64,000 nt of DNA from assembly GCA_039545355.1 (NCBI GenBank), contig BCJJ01000017.1:930559-994558 (forward strand), written 5' to 3'. The DNA comes from Trichosporon coremiiforme (Eukaryota; Basidiomycota; Tremellomycetes; Trichosporonales; Trichosporonaceae). Below, one piece after another: positions 33,127-42,943 of this stretch. The position numbers and the translations under genes were made by a program. The notes under the pieces are model-generated. The model worked only from the letters and a program-made list of their open reading frames with translations, did not search any database and was not told the DNA's origin. Within the stretch, counting starts at the first letter, position 1. The number at the start of each line of letters is the position of its first letter.

Positions 33127-34969
33127 GGTGTCGGGGTGCCGTGTGCGCTGTGCGCTGGCTGGCTGGCTGGCTGGCTTGAAGGAATGGGAAAGGTGTGTGA
33201 GTCGAAGGGAAAGAGAAAGTTGGGATGGAGGGTATGTTGTTCTGTTGACATGAATCAGGAGTCTAGTCGCAGAGTCAGGAGGATCAGGTGTCAGATCGGG
33301 CGACGCTCGCTCGCCGCTGGGTGTACGCTGCCCCGCCTTTGCCGCCATGCCGCTTGCCGCCTAAGTGAACCTGAGTGGCCACTGGCTTGCTGTCTTTGGC
33401 CACTGAGCTGCCCCGTCCCACCGCACGCGGAGCCGGGTCCCTTAACAGAGCCCTCATTCAACCCAAAACACTGCCCTACGCCATCCACCACAGCACACTC
33501 TAGACGCGATGCTCAAGTACCGGTTCGGGCAGTCATCATCCAACTCTCCCTTGTTATGATCCCCGCATAGTGTGTGACATGTCACTGCCCATCACGCTCA
33601 CTCCACAAGCGCCGACAGCCTGCTTTTCATCTCTCATCAGCCGTCCTCATCGTTGGCGTGCAAGTTGACCAGTCTCCTGCTTGCATCGTGGCCACGCGTC
33701 GTCTTGGGCGTGTTCTTGTTTGTGTGCTCTTAAGGGCCGCCCAGGGTATGGCAGGGTTACAGACCCGGGTTTTCCCCCTTTGCGTGCACCATATCTGGCC
33801 CCTTCCATTGTTCCTAAGCTCTGCTGAATACCCCCCTCTGCCCTTCTGTTAATCGCTTACGGGCTAGAACGCACTCTGGCAATCACGACATTTCTGACTC
33901 AAAGACTGCCCGACGCTATCGACTGACCGATAATCCGGACCGTGTCGATCGCAACGTCTGCTTCTACGGACTAGTCGTGGAAACCGGCATTCGGCACCCG
34001 CACACTATCTGACCACCGGCGCACAGATGTAAGCTTGCAAATGAAAACGGCGCATGGTCGCATGGTCGCATGGACGTGGGCATACGCACCGGCCCACAGC
34101 GGCCTTGAATGGGACGAGGGGTAGGAGGGGGAGGCGTCAGGTCAGCGAGTGAGCGGCGAGGAAAAGCAAGAGCGAATCAGTCCGGCTATCCGACATTCGG
34201 TCTTGGGTGCTTAGTCCTTGGTTTCAACTTGCTCTGATCCCGATGGCTCTCGCGCTATAACGCTTTCGCTCGTGGACTAGCTGTGGACCGGCGACGCAGG
34301 CGCGGGCACCTTGCGCCGCGGCGAGTTGCATGACAGCTACTGAGACACCTCTGCAAAGGCATCGTCAGCGCATAAAACTCCTCGCAACAGACAACGAGCA
34401 GGAAACAATTCACCGTGCATCGCAAGTATCAGCACCGGTACAGTGACGGGGGTACGCGATGCGATTACGTCACAGGCCAAAAGTCGGCGTCTCGCTATGG
34501 TCGCGCGACCAGCAGTAAATCTGTCTGCCATCGCTCGTCCCTCCTCCGGTTTCTTCGTCCCTTCTCAGTCTAACCGTCCACCTTAGGTCAAGCTTAGGGG
34601 CTCGCATGGCCGCGCTGGCCCTTTCGAGCTAAGAGGTTTCCGGCAACACTCAACACCGGCGTATAAGACGACCCGACAGAAAGTGCAAAGTTGGATTTTA
34701 CTTTCCCCCCCGTTCATCGCAGCCTGCCACAAGGTGCCACCCACGTTCGTGACGGCGACGGGCCATCGGTCTCCCACCACACACCGCAACGCACCGCACC
34801 GCACACGGCACAACGGCGACAAACCAAATAACCACACGTCACCGTGCTAGCTGCTGCTCCGCACTACACTGCACGCGCGCACACGACGACACGAACTTTT
34901 GGTCCACGGTACTCGGTTGGCACTGATCCATCTCGCCCGCCCGAGCCGGTTGACCACCAAGCCTGAAGG
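33127..34969. other. Divergent intergenic region, 1.8 kb
   Basis: It lies between the starts of the MFS gene (-) and the hydrolase gene (+). CCAGCC-type microsatellites near 33160 lie in the probable MFS leader. A CATGGTCG repeat is near 34058-34075. 34790-34970 is CA-rich and likely the leader of the hydrolase gene. No coding region is recognised between them. Confidence 0.45.
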
Positions 34970-37579
34970 ATGCCTGACGGGCACTGGCGGGCGACCAACG
35001 GTGCAGCAAACGGTGCAGCGCACACGAACGGCTCGGCATACACGAACGTCTCCGCGCACCCCAGCGGCAACTGCAACGGCAAGATGATCCTCGACAAGCA
35101 CGAATCGGAGATTATCGACCGGTCCGACGTCAGCGTCAGCGAGAAGGTGTCGCGCCCGAAAGTCGTCGATCCAGAGTGGGGCGAGCTGACGCTCGAGAAG
35201 GCGAGGGAGAAGCTGGTAAGTCACGACATGCGTCGATCACTGGTCCAATCTCTGGTTCGACTGTGTGCAGCCCAGCAACTGACTACTCGATCGAGTGAAG
35301 TCTGCTGACAGACGCAGCTGGAACAAGCCCCGCGCAACCCGCTCTGGCGCTCCCCGCTCTTCAGACGGCTGTACCTGCTCTTCTTTGTGCTGTTCTCGCT
35401 CCTCGTCCTTGTGCCCGTGTGGACGCTCTACTACTTTCCCCGCAGTAACCGGCCCTTTGGCGCGTGGCCGCTCCAGCGCTGTCTCCGTGTTCGCTGGAGT
35501 CGGCACATCTCGACCGTAGTCGCCAAGTGCGAAATTGACTATCTCGGCCGCAACCTCGACGTCCCACTCGTAAGTCCGGGAGGATGCATAAGCGGGCCGG
35601 CGTCCGTGCGGTCTTCCGGTGTACCCCGGCCCGTGCCCAGTCCGGAGCAAGCACGGATGTTCGCAGCGTAAGCCAGAGCAAAGTAAGCTGACATGTGACA
35701 GCACCCCTACAAGCTGAAATGCTCGCACCCGATCCTGATCCCGCCGGCACCAGCCTCGTGGCTCCGTGGCCATCCCGCCGAGATGCTAAAGCAAATCCAC
35801 AAGAACAGGGGCAACTGGCGCCCCCGCTTCATCTATCGACACTGGCCAACTCGCTCAGGTGCATACGGGAAATGGAACCCGCGCCCCTCAACTACCCCAG
35901 AGGACGAGGGGTTCGCGCCAGTCCAGGCGTTCTGGTACACTGGCCGCAAGATCGCACCGCACTCCCAGCCCCGGCGACGACACGACGGCCAGCCCGTGCT
36001 GCTCATGTTCCACGGCGGGGGGTATATTCTCGGCACGGCCGCCGAGTCCGACCTGACGAGCAGCGTCGCGCGCAGCTTTGTTGCGCACACGCCCGTCCGC
36101 CATGTGCTTAGTGTCGAGTATCGGCTCGCGTCGACGAGTCCGTGGCCGCTGCCGCTGCTCGACGCGATCAGCGCGTATCACCACCTGCTCTCCGAGGGCG
36201 TGGCGGAGAGAGATATCGTGATCGCCGGCGACAGTGCGGGCGGGCATCTCAGTCTGGCCCTGGCAAGATGGTTGAGGGACGAAGGACCCGCCCTCGGTCT
36301 CTCGGGCCCCAGGGGGCTGGTGCTCTTATCTCCCTGGTCCGATCTCGGCTTCACGCACTTCTGGGGCGAGCGAAATGCGCACCATAACGCGGAACTCGAC
36401 ACGATTGACGGCAGCTTTGGGCCTTTTGCTGCGTCATTGCTGCTGAGGGGACTCGACGAGTACACGGCCTGGGAGAGTCCCTACCTCGCCCCCGCGGGCT
36501 TGATGCTCCCCGACCGGCGGGAGAATGGATTCCAAGGCTTCCCGCCCACGTTCATAGTGTACGGCCGCGCGGAAAGGCTCGAAATGGAGATCCGCGAGCT
36601 GTACCGCCGGATCAAGGCTGCTCGCTCACACAGGCGGGTCAGCGACGAGCACAGCGTCGCTTCTTCCGGTGGAACGGGGGAGAAGAGGGGCAAGAGGCGG
36701 ACGACGAAGGACCGCCTTCTGGCCACGAAAGAGGCAGTACACGACTTCATGATCTTTCCCTGGTTCAACCCCGAAACCTCGGCGGCGTACGAGGAAATCG
36801 ACGACTGGCTCAGGCACTTGTTCTCCATTGAGGCTGCGCCGCGCGACCCGACTCCTCCCACACCCGAGTCGGAGCCGGTCGAGAAGGTCGCTGAGCGCGA
36901 AAGGGCCCGGCTGGCTGAGCGTGAACGGCGTATCAGGAAGAGGGAGATGGAGCGCGAGGCGTCGCTCGAGAACGCAGAGGCGACTGTCGATGGACTCCGC
37001 CAGCGGCCGCGGTCACGTACCCACACGGCGGCGACTAGGCCCGTCACGATCCACACGTCCGCTCTGCCCTCACTTGCCCCGGCTGGGTCGCTTGCGCGAC
37101 CCTCCGTGCCCCGCTCCACGTCCACGGCCGCGGTAGAACGCCGCCGCAAGACGAGTATCACGCCCCGGCCCCGCATCAGACTTTTGCCCAAATCTCCACG
37201 GATGTTACCTGTTCACGACACGCCCCGCGCCTTCGTGCGTGATTTGCGGACGCAGTCTTTGGATCTGATTGACTTGCATCCTGTCGATATGCTGGAGGAT
37301 GTGCTGAGTCCGCTCAGGTTGGATGAGAGGGGGGACGAGTGGCCGAGTTGGCATGAGATGGGCCCCCGGTCGGAAGAGGAGGAGGAGAGGTATGAAGAGG
37401 AGGAGGACGGAGATGACGGAGAGGAGGAGGGTGAGGAGGGGGATGGAAGGGGTAGTGGTAGTGGTAGTGGTAGTGCCAGTGGGAGTGTGAGTGGCAGCGA
37501 GAGGCAAGAGGAAATAAAGGCCGAGGAGGAAGCCTACGAAAGCGAGGACGGAAGTGAGGAGCGCTGGCTCTTCGAATAG
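34970..37579 (+). CDS. Membrane-anchored alpha/beta-hydrolase fold-3 (HSL-type) esterase, 791 aa
   Basis: Probable ester hydrolase of the hormone-sensitive-lipase/steryl acetyl hydrolase class. Exons are 34970-35215, 35318-35569 and 35702-37579. A single hydrophobic segment (LYLLFFVLFSLLVLVPVWTL, about 101-120) should anchor it in the ER or another membrane. The oxyanion motif HGGGY is near residue 269, and the nucleophile elbow GDSAGGH is near 341 (Ser). The likely acidic residue lies in GRAERL, and the His in AVHDF near 511. After the catalytic domain come a long charged and Ser/Arg-rich region and a tail of Glu/Asp-rich blocks with a GSGSGSASGSVSGS linker. The C-terminal 230 residues are unusual for the family. 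The start is the first ATG; a later one at 35084 is possible. Confidence 0.85.
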
Positions 37580-37963
37580 CACTTCATTAGAGCCTAGACC
37601 CCGACATACAATACTGTAACTCTGACCCCGAGCCTTGTTCATATGTATCGATGTGCATACCCTTTCTCCCTCTTGCTTGTACTGTTTGCTTCAGTATTCC
37701 CGCAGCTCTGGAAGAGTGAAAGAGGGTCCTAGGTGACCTGGAGGAGTGGAGTGCCTTCGCAGAGATGGGGCACCAACTCAAAAGCTGTATCCTCGCGGTT
37801 AGGACTACGACCACCGCGAGCTTGAAGTGCCGAGACACCCTGGACGTTGCGTCGAGACGCAGCAACGCTAGCTGCTACAACTCGAACGGTCCACCGACTC
37901 ACGAGCCCGCCTGCAACGCCACGACAGAGTAGTACATTATATGAGATACGACACCTTCCATTC
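37580..37963. other. Convergent intergenic region
   Basis: 384 bp between the stop codons of the hydrolase and the single-pass membrane protein. Nothing else is seen. Confidence 0.4.
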
Positions 37964-39061
37964 TTAGATCTTCCCAACGTCGCGATACTGCGGCGGGTGC
38001 ACCGTCCTCGGCTGCGGCTGCGGGGCAAAAGCAGGCCCAGCATCGACCTCGTACTCGCTCTCGTTCTCGCCAAAGTGCTGTGGGGGAACGAGGTCCACGA
38101 ATCCGGGGTGTCCGTTCCCCTGCGGCGTCCCCGGCGTACCAGCCTGGCCGGGATGGGGGAAGTACCCCGGCGAAGGCGAATCGGAGGGTGTCCGTTGCGG
38201 CGAGTTCGGACTCAGCATTGCGTCCAGCTGCATCACCTTGATCTCTGGACTGGGGTCGGGGACGTCACCCCGAACGAGGGTGGCGTGCTGGGACGCTGAA
38301 ACTGAGCCACCGGCGGCAGACGAGCCAGACGAACCACCCGCCACGCCTGCAGCGGCACCTGCGCCGGAGAGCCCTGCCGTCGTGGCAATCGTGGGCTGGT
38401 TCGCGCCGGCTTGTCGCACGTTGGCGGCGGAGGACTGGTCCTCATACTCGATCTCGTTGTAGGGTTGTTTCTTCGCTTGCTTCTTCAAGCGCCAGATCCA
38501 GTACAGGAGCCCCGCCACAATCGCCGCTCCAAGGACGCCGCCAATGACGCCACCGACGATCTGTCCCGTGTTGCTGCTCTTGCTCTTCTGCTCTTCGCTG
38601 GATTGGGCCGAGTCGCTACTCGCTGTCTCGCTGGGAAAAACGGTGGAGAGTACGGTCTTGGTCGTCGTGACGGGTGCTGTCTGTGTGGCGTTCGTCGTCT
38701 GGCCCGGAAACAGGTAGAGCGGGCATGTGTGGCCCGGGTTGGCGCGGACGAACTGCCGAATGGAGGCATCGCCGGGGATCGCTTCTTGTTCTCCCGAAGA
38801 GTCCTGGATCCAGAGCTCCAGGTCCGTGCCGGCAGGCAAGTCGACGAAGAACCGGTACGTCGTCGTGTTGAGGTGTTGCTGGATTGTGCGGAACTTGCGG
38901 TCGTCGTCCGGACCGATCTTGGCTTTGACGGCGTAAGGCGGCGCGCCGTCCGCCCACGTCAGGAGCGACTCGTTGCACACTGTGTAGGTTGGCTCGGCGC
39001 TGATGAACGTGACGGGCTTGGCTGAGGCCAGCGCTGCAGTGACGAGGAAGAGTGGCAGCAT
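37964..39061 (-). CDS. Single-pass type I membrane protein, 365 aa
   Basis: Function unknown; probably a cell-surface protein. One exon. The start at 39061 is chosen because it begins directly with a signal peptide (MLPLFLVTAALASA, cleavage likely before KPVTF). The extracellular part to about residue 185 has a small beta-rich domain with an NATQT and other N-glycosylation sequons, then a Ser/Thr-rich stalk. A Gly-rich transmembrane helix follows (IVGGVIGGVLGAAIVAGLLY), with a basic stop-transfer (RLKKQAKKQ) after it. The cytosolic tail (about 150 residues) is Pro/Ser/Gly-rich with several SP sites. This overall shape (secreted domain, stalk, GxxxG helix, long tail) is common among fungal wall-sensor-like proteins, but homology to a named sensor is not evident. 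Confidence 0.75.
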   Translation of the reverse strand: MLPLFLVTAALASAKPVTFISAEPTYTVCNESLLTWADGAPPYAVKAKIGPDDDRKFRTIQQHLNTTTYRFFVDLPAGTDLELWIQDSSGEQEAIPGDASIRQFVRANPGHTCPLYLFPGQTTNATQTAPVTTTKTVLSTVFPSETASSDSAQSSEEQKSKSSNTGQIVGGVIGGVLGAAIVAGLLYWIWRLKKQAKKQPYNEIEYEDQSSAANVRQAGANQPTIATTAGLSGAGAAAGVAGGSSGSSAAGGSVSASQHATLVRGDVPDPSPEIKVMQLDAMLSPNSPQRTPSDSPSPGYFPHPGQAGTPGTPQGNGHPGFVDLVPPQHFGENESEYEVDAGPAFAPQPQPRTVHPPQYRDVGKI

Positions 39062-40185
39062 GATGGGTGTGAGTGAGGAAGATGGGCACGCGCATTGGCA
39101 CGCAAGAGCGGCGCTTATATCTCCTGCAACTCCAGCTGCCACAGTACGTTCCCTCTGTCTCTCCTCCTCACGCCCCTCTTCCCCTTGCCAGGCCAGAACA
39201 CCTCGGATCGACTGCTTTCTACCTGAAGCTCCTCTGCTGGTTACCCCGCACTCCCCCTCTTTGCCAACTGACATGACCCCTGCGTACCTAGACCCACAGC
39301 GGCCAATCTGCCGATGACCGCCGCAGCAAAACTTTGAGTTTCCGGCGCAAAACGTCTTGCGAAAGGGCCGCTTTCGAAGGGCACTTTCATTTCTGGCCGC
39401 ATCGTGCCCTGAGTGTTGGTGTGCGGGGATGCTGGGTGCTGTGGGATCAAGTGACCCTTTCCAGTCTGCAGCTCGCTGCAGGTTGGGAGAGGTTAACGGG
39501 ACAGCAGTCCACTTGTAAGTGGGCCACTGACCGTTCCAATTCGAACGGGGGAACGAACTGCCCTCCCTGCCCTCGGCGCCGGCACGGAAGGTATAAGGTT
39601 TGCTGCTCGCGTGTCTGCACTCTGCGCTGCAGTTTCCATCACAGCGCGGGCAATAAGGTTTGGCAGTCTGTATTCATTCACTCCCTCTCCATCTTGCCGT
39701 CGAGATGACGCAAGTCCACATCTGGTGCGGCGACATGCCGGGCGCATTACTTTCTCGTACGGCGAGGTCCAAGCCGCTGTCCACCCTGGAGCGGCATGCA
39801 GGTCGTGGCCGCAACTATCCTCTGTCGCGAATGAAGACGAGTGGAGGGAGTGGAGGTACGAGTACAGGCTCGCGTCCGGGTCACTTTCACTTTCACTTTG
39901 CGCACCGTTTGAGCTTGCTTGAGCCTGCTTGAGCTTATCGGCGAGGAGTCAATTGACGTCAATTGTTGCGCGGAAAGGAGAACTGCAGTCTGGCCCCCGG
40001 GGTCTCGATCACTGCGTTTCTTGTGTCAGCGTCACTGGGGCTGTAGACAGAGGGGAAGGCAAGAGAGGGAAACAGGCTCTGATGAGAGCGTCGTATCGTG
40101 TTTGCAGCGCGTCGGATGATTCATAGCGGTGAACGCGACCCGAGATTGTTCCCATCCATTTTGTCTGTGGAGGAGTCGGATAGAG

Positions 40186-40192
40186 TATAAAA
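40186..40192 (+). promoter_or_regulatory. TATA box upstream of a small ORF
   Basis: TATAAAA on the plus strand, 67 bp ahead of an ATG at 40253. The 14-mer ACTCGTCAGTCGTC at 40208-40221 sits where a transcription start would be expected. Confidence 0.4.
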
Positions 40193-40252
40193 GTACTGTA
40201 CTACGTCACTCGTCAGTCGTCCCCGGAGAACTCGTCTGGGCCGCGCCGATCA

Positions 40253-40576
40253 ATGGTGCTTCACCAGCAGCTGGAGCTGCCGGTGCCACACCCACACCAG
40301 GTACGCTGCGTCGGCACGGCGATGCCGGCGTGCCCGTCCATATATTGCATCGTACCTTATTACCTTTTCATTGCGCAGCATCCAGCTCGGAGCCGGTGGC
40401 TTGTGGCCGTATTAATAGAACTGTCATGGGCTGGGGCTTGCTTACTTGCTTACTCCGACGGGCTACATCAGGTTGATGGAGCCGCCATCGACGCCTGGAG
40501 AAGGGGAGAAGGGCCGCCTCCAATCGGGCAAGTCCGTTTCGCGAATTTGCCGCTTCTGCAGTGGGTTTGTCAGTGA
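40253..40576 (+). CDS. Possible small protein gene, doubtful
   Basis: An ATG-started frame of 107 codons follows a good TATA box. It would remain open if a GTACGC...GCGCAG intron (about 40301-40380) were removed. The peptide has one hydrophobic stretch (WLVAVLIELSWAGACLLAY) that could be a membrane helix. No homology is recognised and codon use is not clearly coding. It may equally be a chance ORF on a non-coding transcript. Confidence 0.2.
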   Translation: MVLHQQLELPVPHPHQVRCVGTAMPACPSIYCIVPYYLFIAQHPARSRWLVAVLIELSWAGACLLAYSDGLHQVDGAAIDAWRRGEGPPPIGQVRFANLPLLQWVCQ

Positions 40577-41126
40577 ACTAGCTGAGATGACGCATGGTGA
40601 TGACAAGACAAGAGTGCCACGAAGAACGAGGCACGCACCGCTCTCGCGGTAGCTCAAGATGCAGGCTCGAGGTACCCAGAGCCAGACACAGTGCCTTCGC
40701 GCGCGGTGTCGGCGTATTGTGCGGAGCTGCCACTTCTACGGGCGTCGGCTCATCGGCCGAGCTGCGCTCTCGTTCCTCAAGAGCTGCGGCCAGAACATGA
40801 CACTTGAGACAGGTCCGGTTCTCTCGAGGTCAAACTTGAAGGGAGGAGATTGTCTCGTCAGATCGCCTCGCAGCTGACATGGGTGCCGAGGTCGAGGGAG
40901 CTGGGCTGCTCAGCGCCTGCTGGCGTCTGTTGCTGCCCAACTTACTGGCACGTGCAACATCCAGGCCAGGCGAGCCTATAAGGTCAGTCTGAGCACAGTT
41001 ATCGACCCAGGCAACTCGTCAGTCGTCAGTACGTCGTCAGTCCCCCACCCCACTCCGCTTACACATAAGTCAAAATGCATGTTACAGTAATCATACAGAC
41101 ACAAGAAACCGTCCTTTCGTGACAAG

Positions 41127-42943
41127 TTATTGGAACGGGCTCCCGCTCCTCTCCTCAAAGGGGCTCCTGAGCGGACCCGCATTGGGCTCAATGATGGGAC
41201 TCGGCAGCGGACTGCCCGAACTGCTGGGGGAGCGCAGCGCCGCCGCGCCCGCCATGGCCGTCATGGCCAGCGTCGGGCCCGTTGGGCGTCGCGACCGCCG
41301 GCGTTCAGGCGCAGGCGCAATCTTGGGATACCCGAGTGAGTCGAGCGCGGGCCCGAACGAAAGCGGGCCCCGCATCGGTGGGGAGCCTTTCGGTTCCTCG
41401 CTCCCCGGACGCGTGTTGAGGGGGACGGAGGCGCGGGGCCGGCTCATCTCGGACAGACTGCGAATGAGACGGGGCTGCCCTGAGGGCGGGGGCAGAGGCG
41501 GCTGCAGAGTCGTGGGGCTGATCGCCTCGTCGTCCGTCTCCGTGTCGCTGCCCGACTTGCGCTTGCTGCGCGGAATCCTGCCGCGCTCGGCACGCTCACG
41601 CTCGCTCGCTTCACGCCTCGAGCGGCGTTCGGCTTCGGCGGCGCTCTGCTGTGACGCGAGCTCGTCCTCGAGGTCTTGGGCTGTGAAACTCCGACCACGG
41701 GCGAGGAGGGATGGCCGTCGCTGACTGCCGGTCGAGGACATGCTGCGCGCACTGCCGCCGCGGCGCATCGGCATGCCGAGTCCGAGACCGCCGAGGCCGA
41801 GGGCACCCTGCGAGTGCGTCGGCACTGGTCTGGACTGGGGTGCAGACGATGGGCCACCCAGAGACACGGCGCGGCTGAGCGGCGGCGGTGCCTGCGGGGC
41901 TGCGGGCTCGCGTGCACTCGCCTGCAGCGTGTTGCTGAGCCGCTGGGCGCGGGAGAGTTTCTCCCTCTCGCGGCGCTCGCGGTCCGACTCGCTCCCGCTC
42001 AACTCGGAGAGCGAGTCGCGCGAATCAGTGCGCTTCAGCTGGTTTCGGCGTGCCAGGCGCTCCTTCCGGCTCAGCTTTGTATGGTCCCTGTCCGCTGCCC
42101 AGCGCGTGTCCTCCAATGCCAGGTGGGTCAGCATCAGTCGCGTCTCCTCCCATGTGTGCGGCCAGCCCTCGGCGCGGAGCGGGTATCCGCTGTCGGTAGA
42201 GAAGGAGGCGTCGGCATCGTCTGACATGTCCGACTCGGACTCGGAGCGTGGCAACCCGGTGGACTCAGATGAGTCCTCCATGGCGACTGACGCATGGCGG
42301 TACGTCACGATGATGAAGGTGGCCAGCTCGTCGAGCACGTCGGGTGGCGGCAGGGCACCCGGCGGGTAGTGCAGATCGTCCCTTGGCGGTCGCGCTAAGA
42401 TCATCTTCAGAATGTCGAGCTCGGCGGGGTGCCAGTCCTCCTCGCGCACACGCTTGCCCGTCACGGACGGAGGCGTCAGGGCCAGCCCGATCGAGAGGCC
42501 GGAGACGTCCGGCGTATGCGGCTCCGCGACTCGGGGAAGAGACATCGGCTGCGATCAGCTAATGGTTCAGGGGACCGAAAGCTGGAGCGAGCGGTGATTA
42601 CAGAGACAGGCTGACCCACAGACCCTCTCCACGGTTGGAGGCTGCACATCACCTGCAGACACAAGCTCCTCGCACGCTCCAGAAGACGCGACGAAGGAAT
42701 GACCAACTCCATAGGCACCGGGAGACGAGTGCCTCCTCGTGACTGGAGCGATGTCACGCAGTCTTCTTGTTCGCGTTCCTTGCTCCAGAGCTCCAGTCGA
42801 GCCCACTCCACATCGAAGAGGCGTCCGAAGGCGCTGAGCCAGGAGAGGGGGTGACTCACCAGATCAAAGACAGGGGTGTTGGGCCCGCTCGGTATCGCAG
42901 CGTCCTTGTTTATCGGTATAGTGAGGTTGTGTGCGCGTGACAT
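41127..42943 (-). CDS. Unrecognised Ser/Arg-rich protein, 570 aa
   Basis: I do not recognise this protein. Exon 1 is 42943-42653 (97 codons), the intron is 42652-42549 (GTGATG donor, GCTGATCGCAG end), and exon 2 is 42548-41127. An earlier GTGAGT inside exon 1 was not used because the read-through (FGRLFDVEWARLELWSKE, then RLPVPMELVIPSSRLLERA) looks like folded protein. The N-terminal 250 residues hold the likely conserved core with Trp-containing segments (WHPAELDILKMILARPP, GWPHTWEETRLMLTHLALED). From about 250 the protein is low-complexity, rich in Ser, Arg, Pro and Glu, with a charged coiled-coil-like stretch (AEAERRSRREASERERAERG). No catalytic motif is seen. The donor GTGATG is unusual, so the first junction is less certain than others. 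Confidence 0.65.

Larger units (their letters stand above)
39062..41126. other. 2 kb interval with TATA-like boxes, no certain gene
   Basis: It lies upstream of the single-pass membrane protein gene and downstream of the next minus-strand gene. Two plus-oriented TATA boxes (40186, 40977) are each followed by the same 14-mer. A small plus-strand ORF at 40253 is listed separately. No other coding sequence is seen. Confidence 0.4.

Noticed and set aside
34058..34076. CATGGTCG tandem as part of a CRISPR-like array
   Set aside because: It is only two to three short direct copies without spacers, and the organism is eukaryotic.
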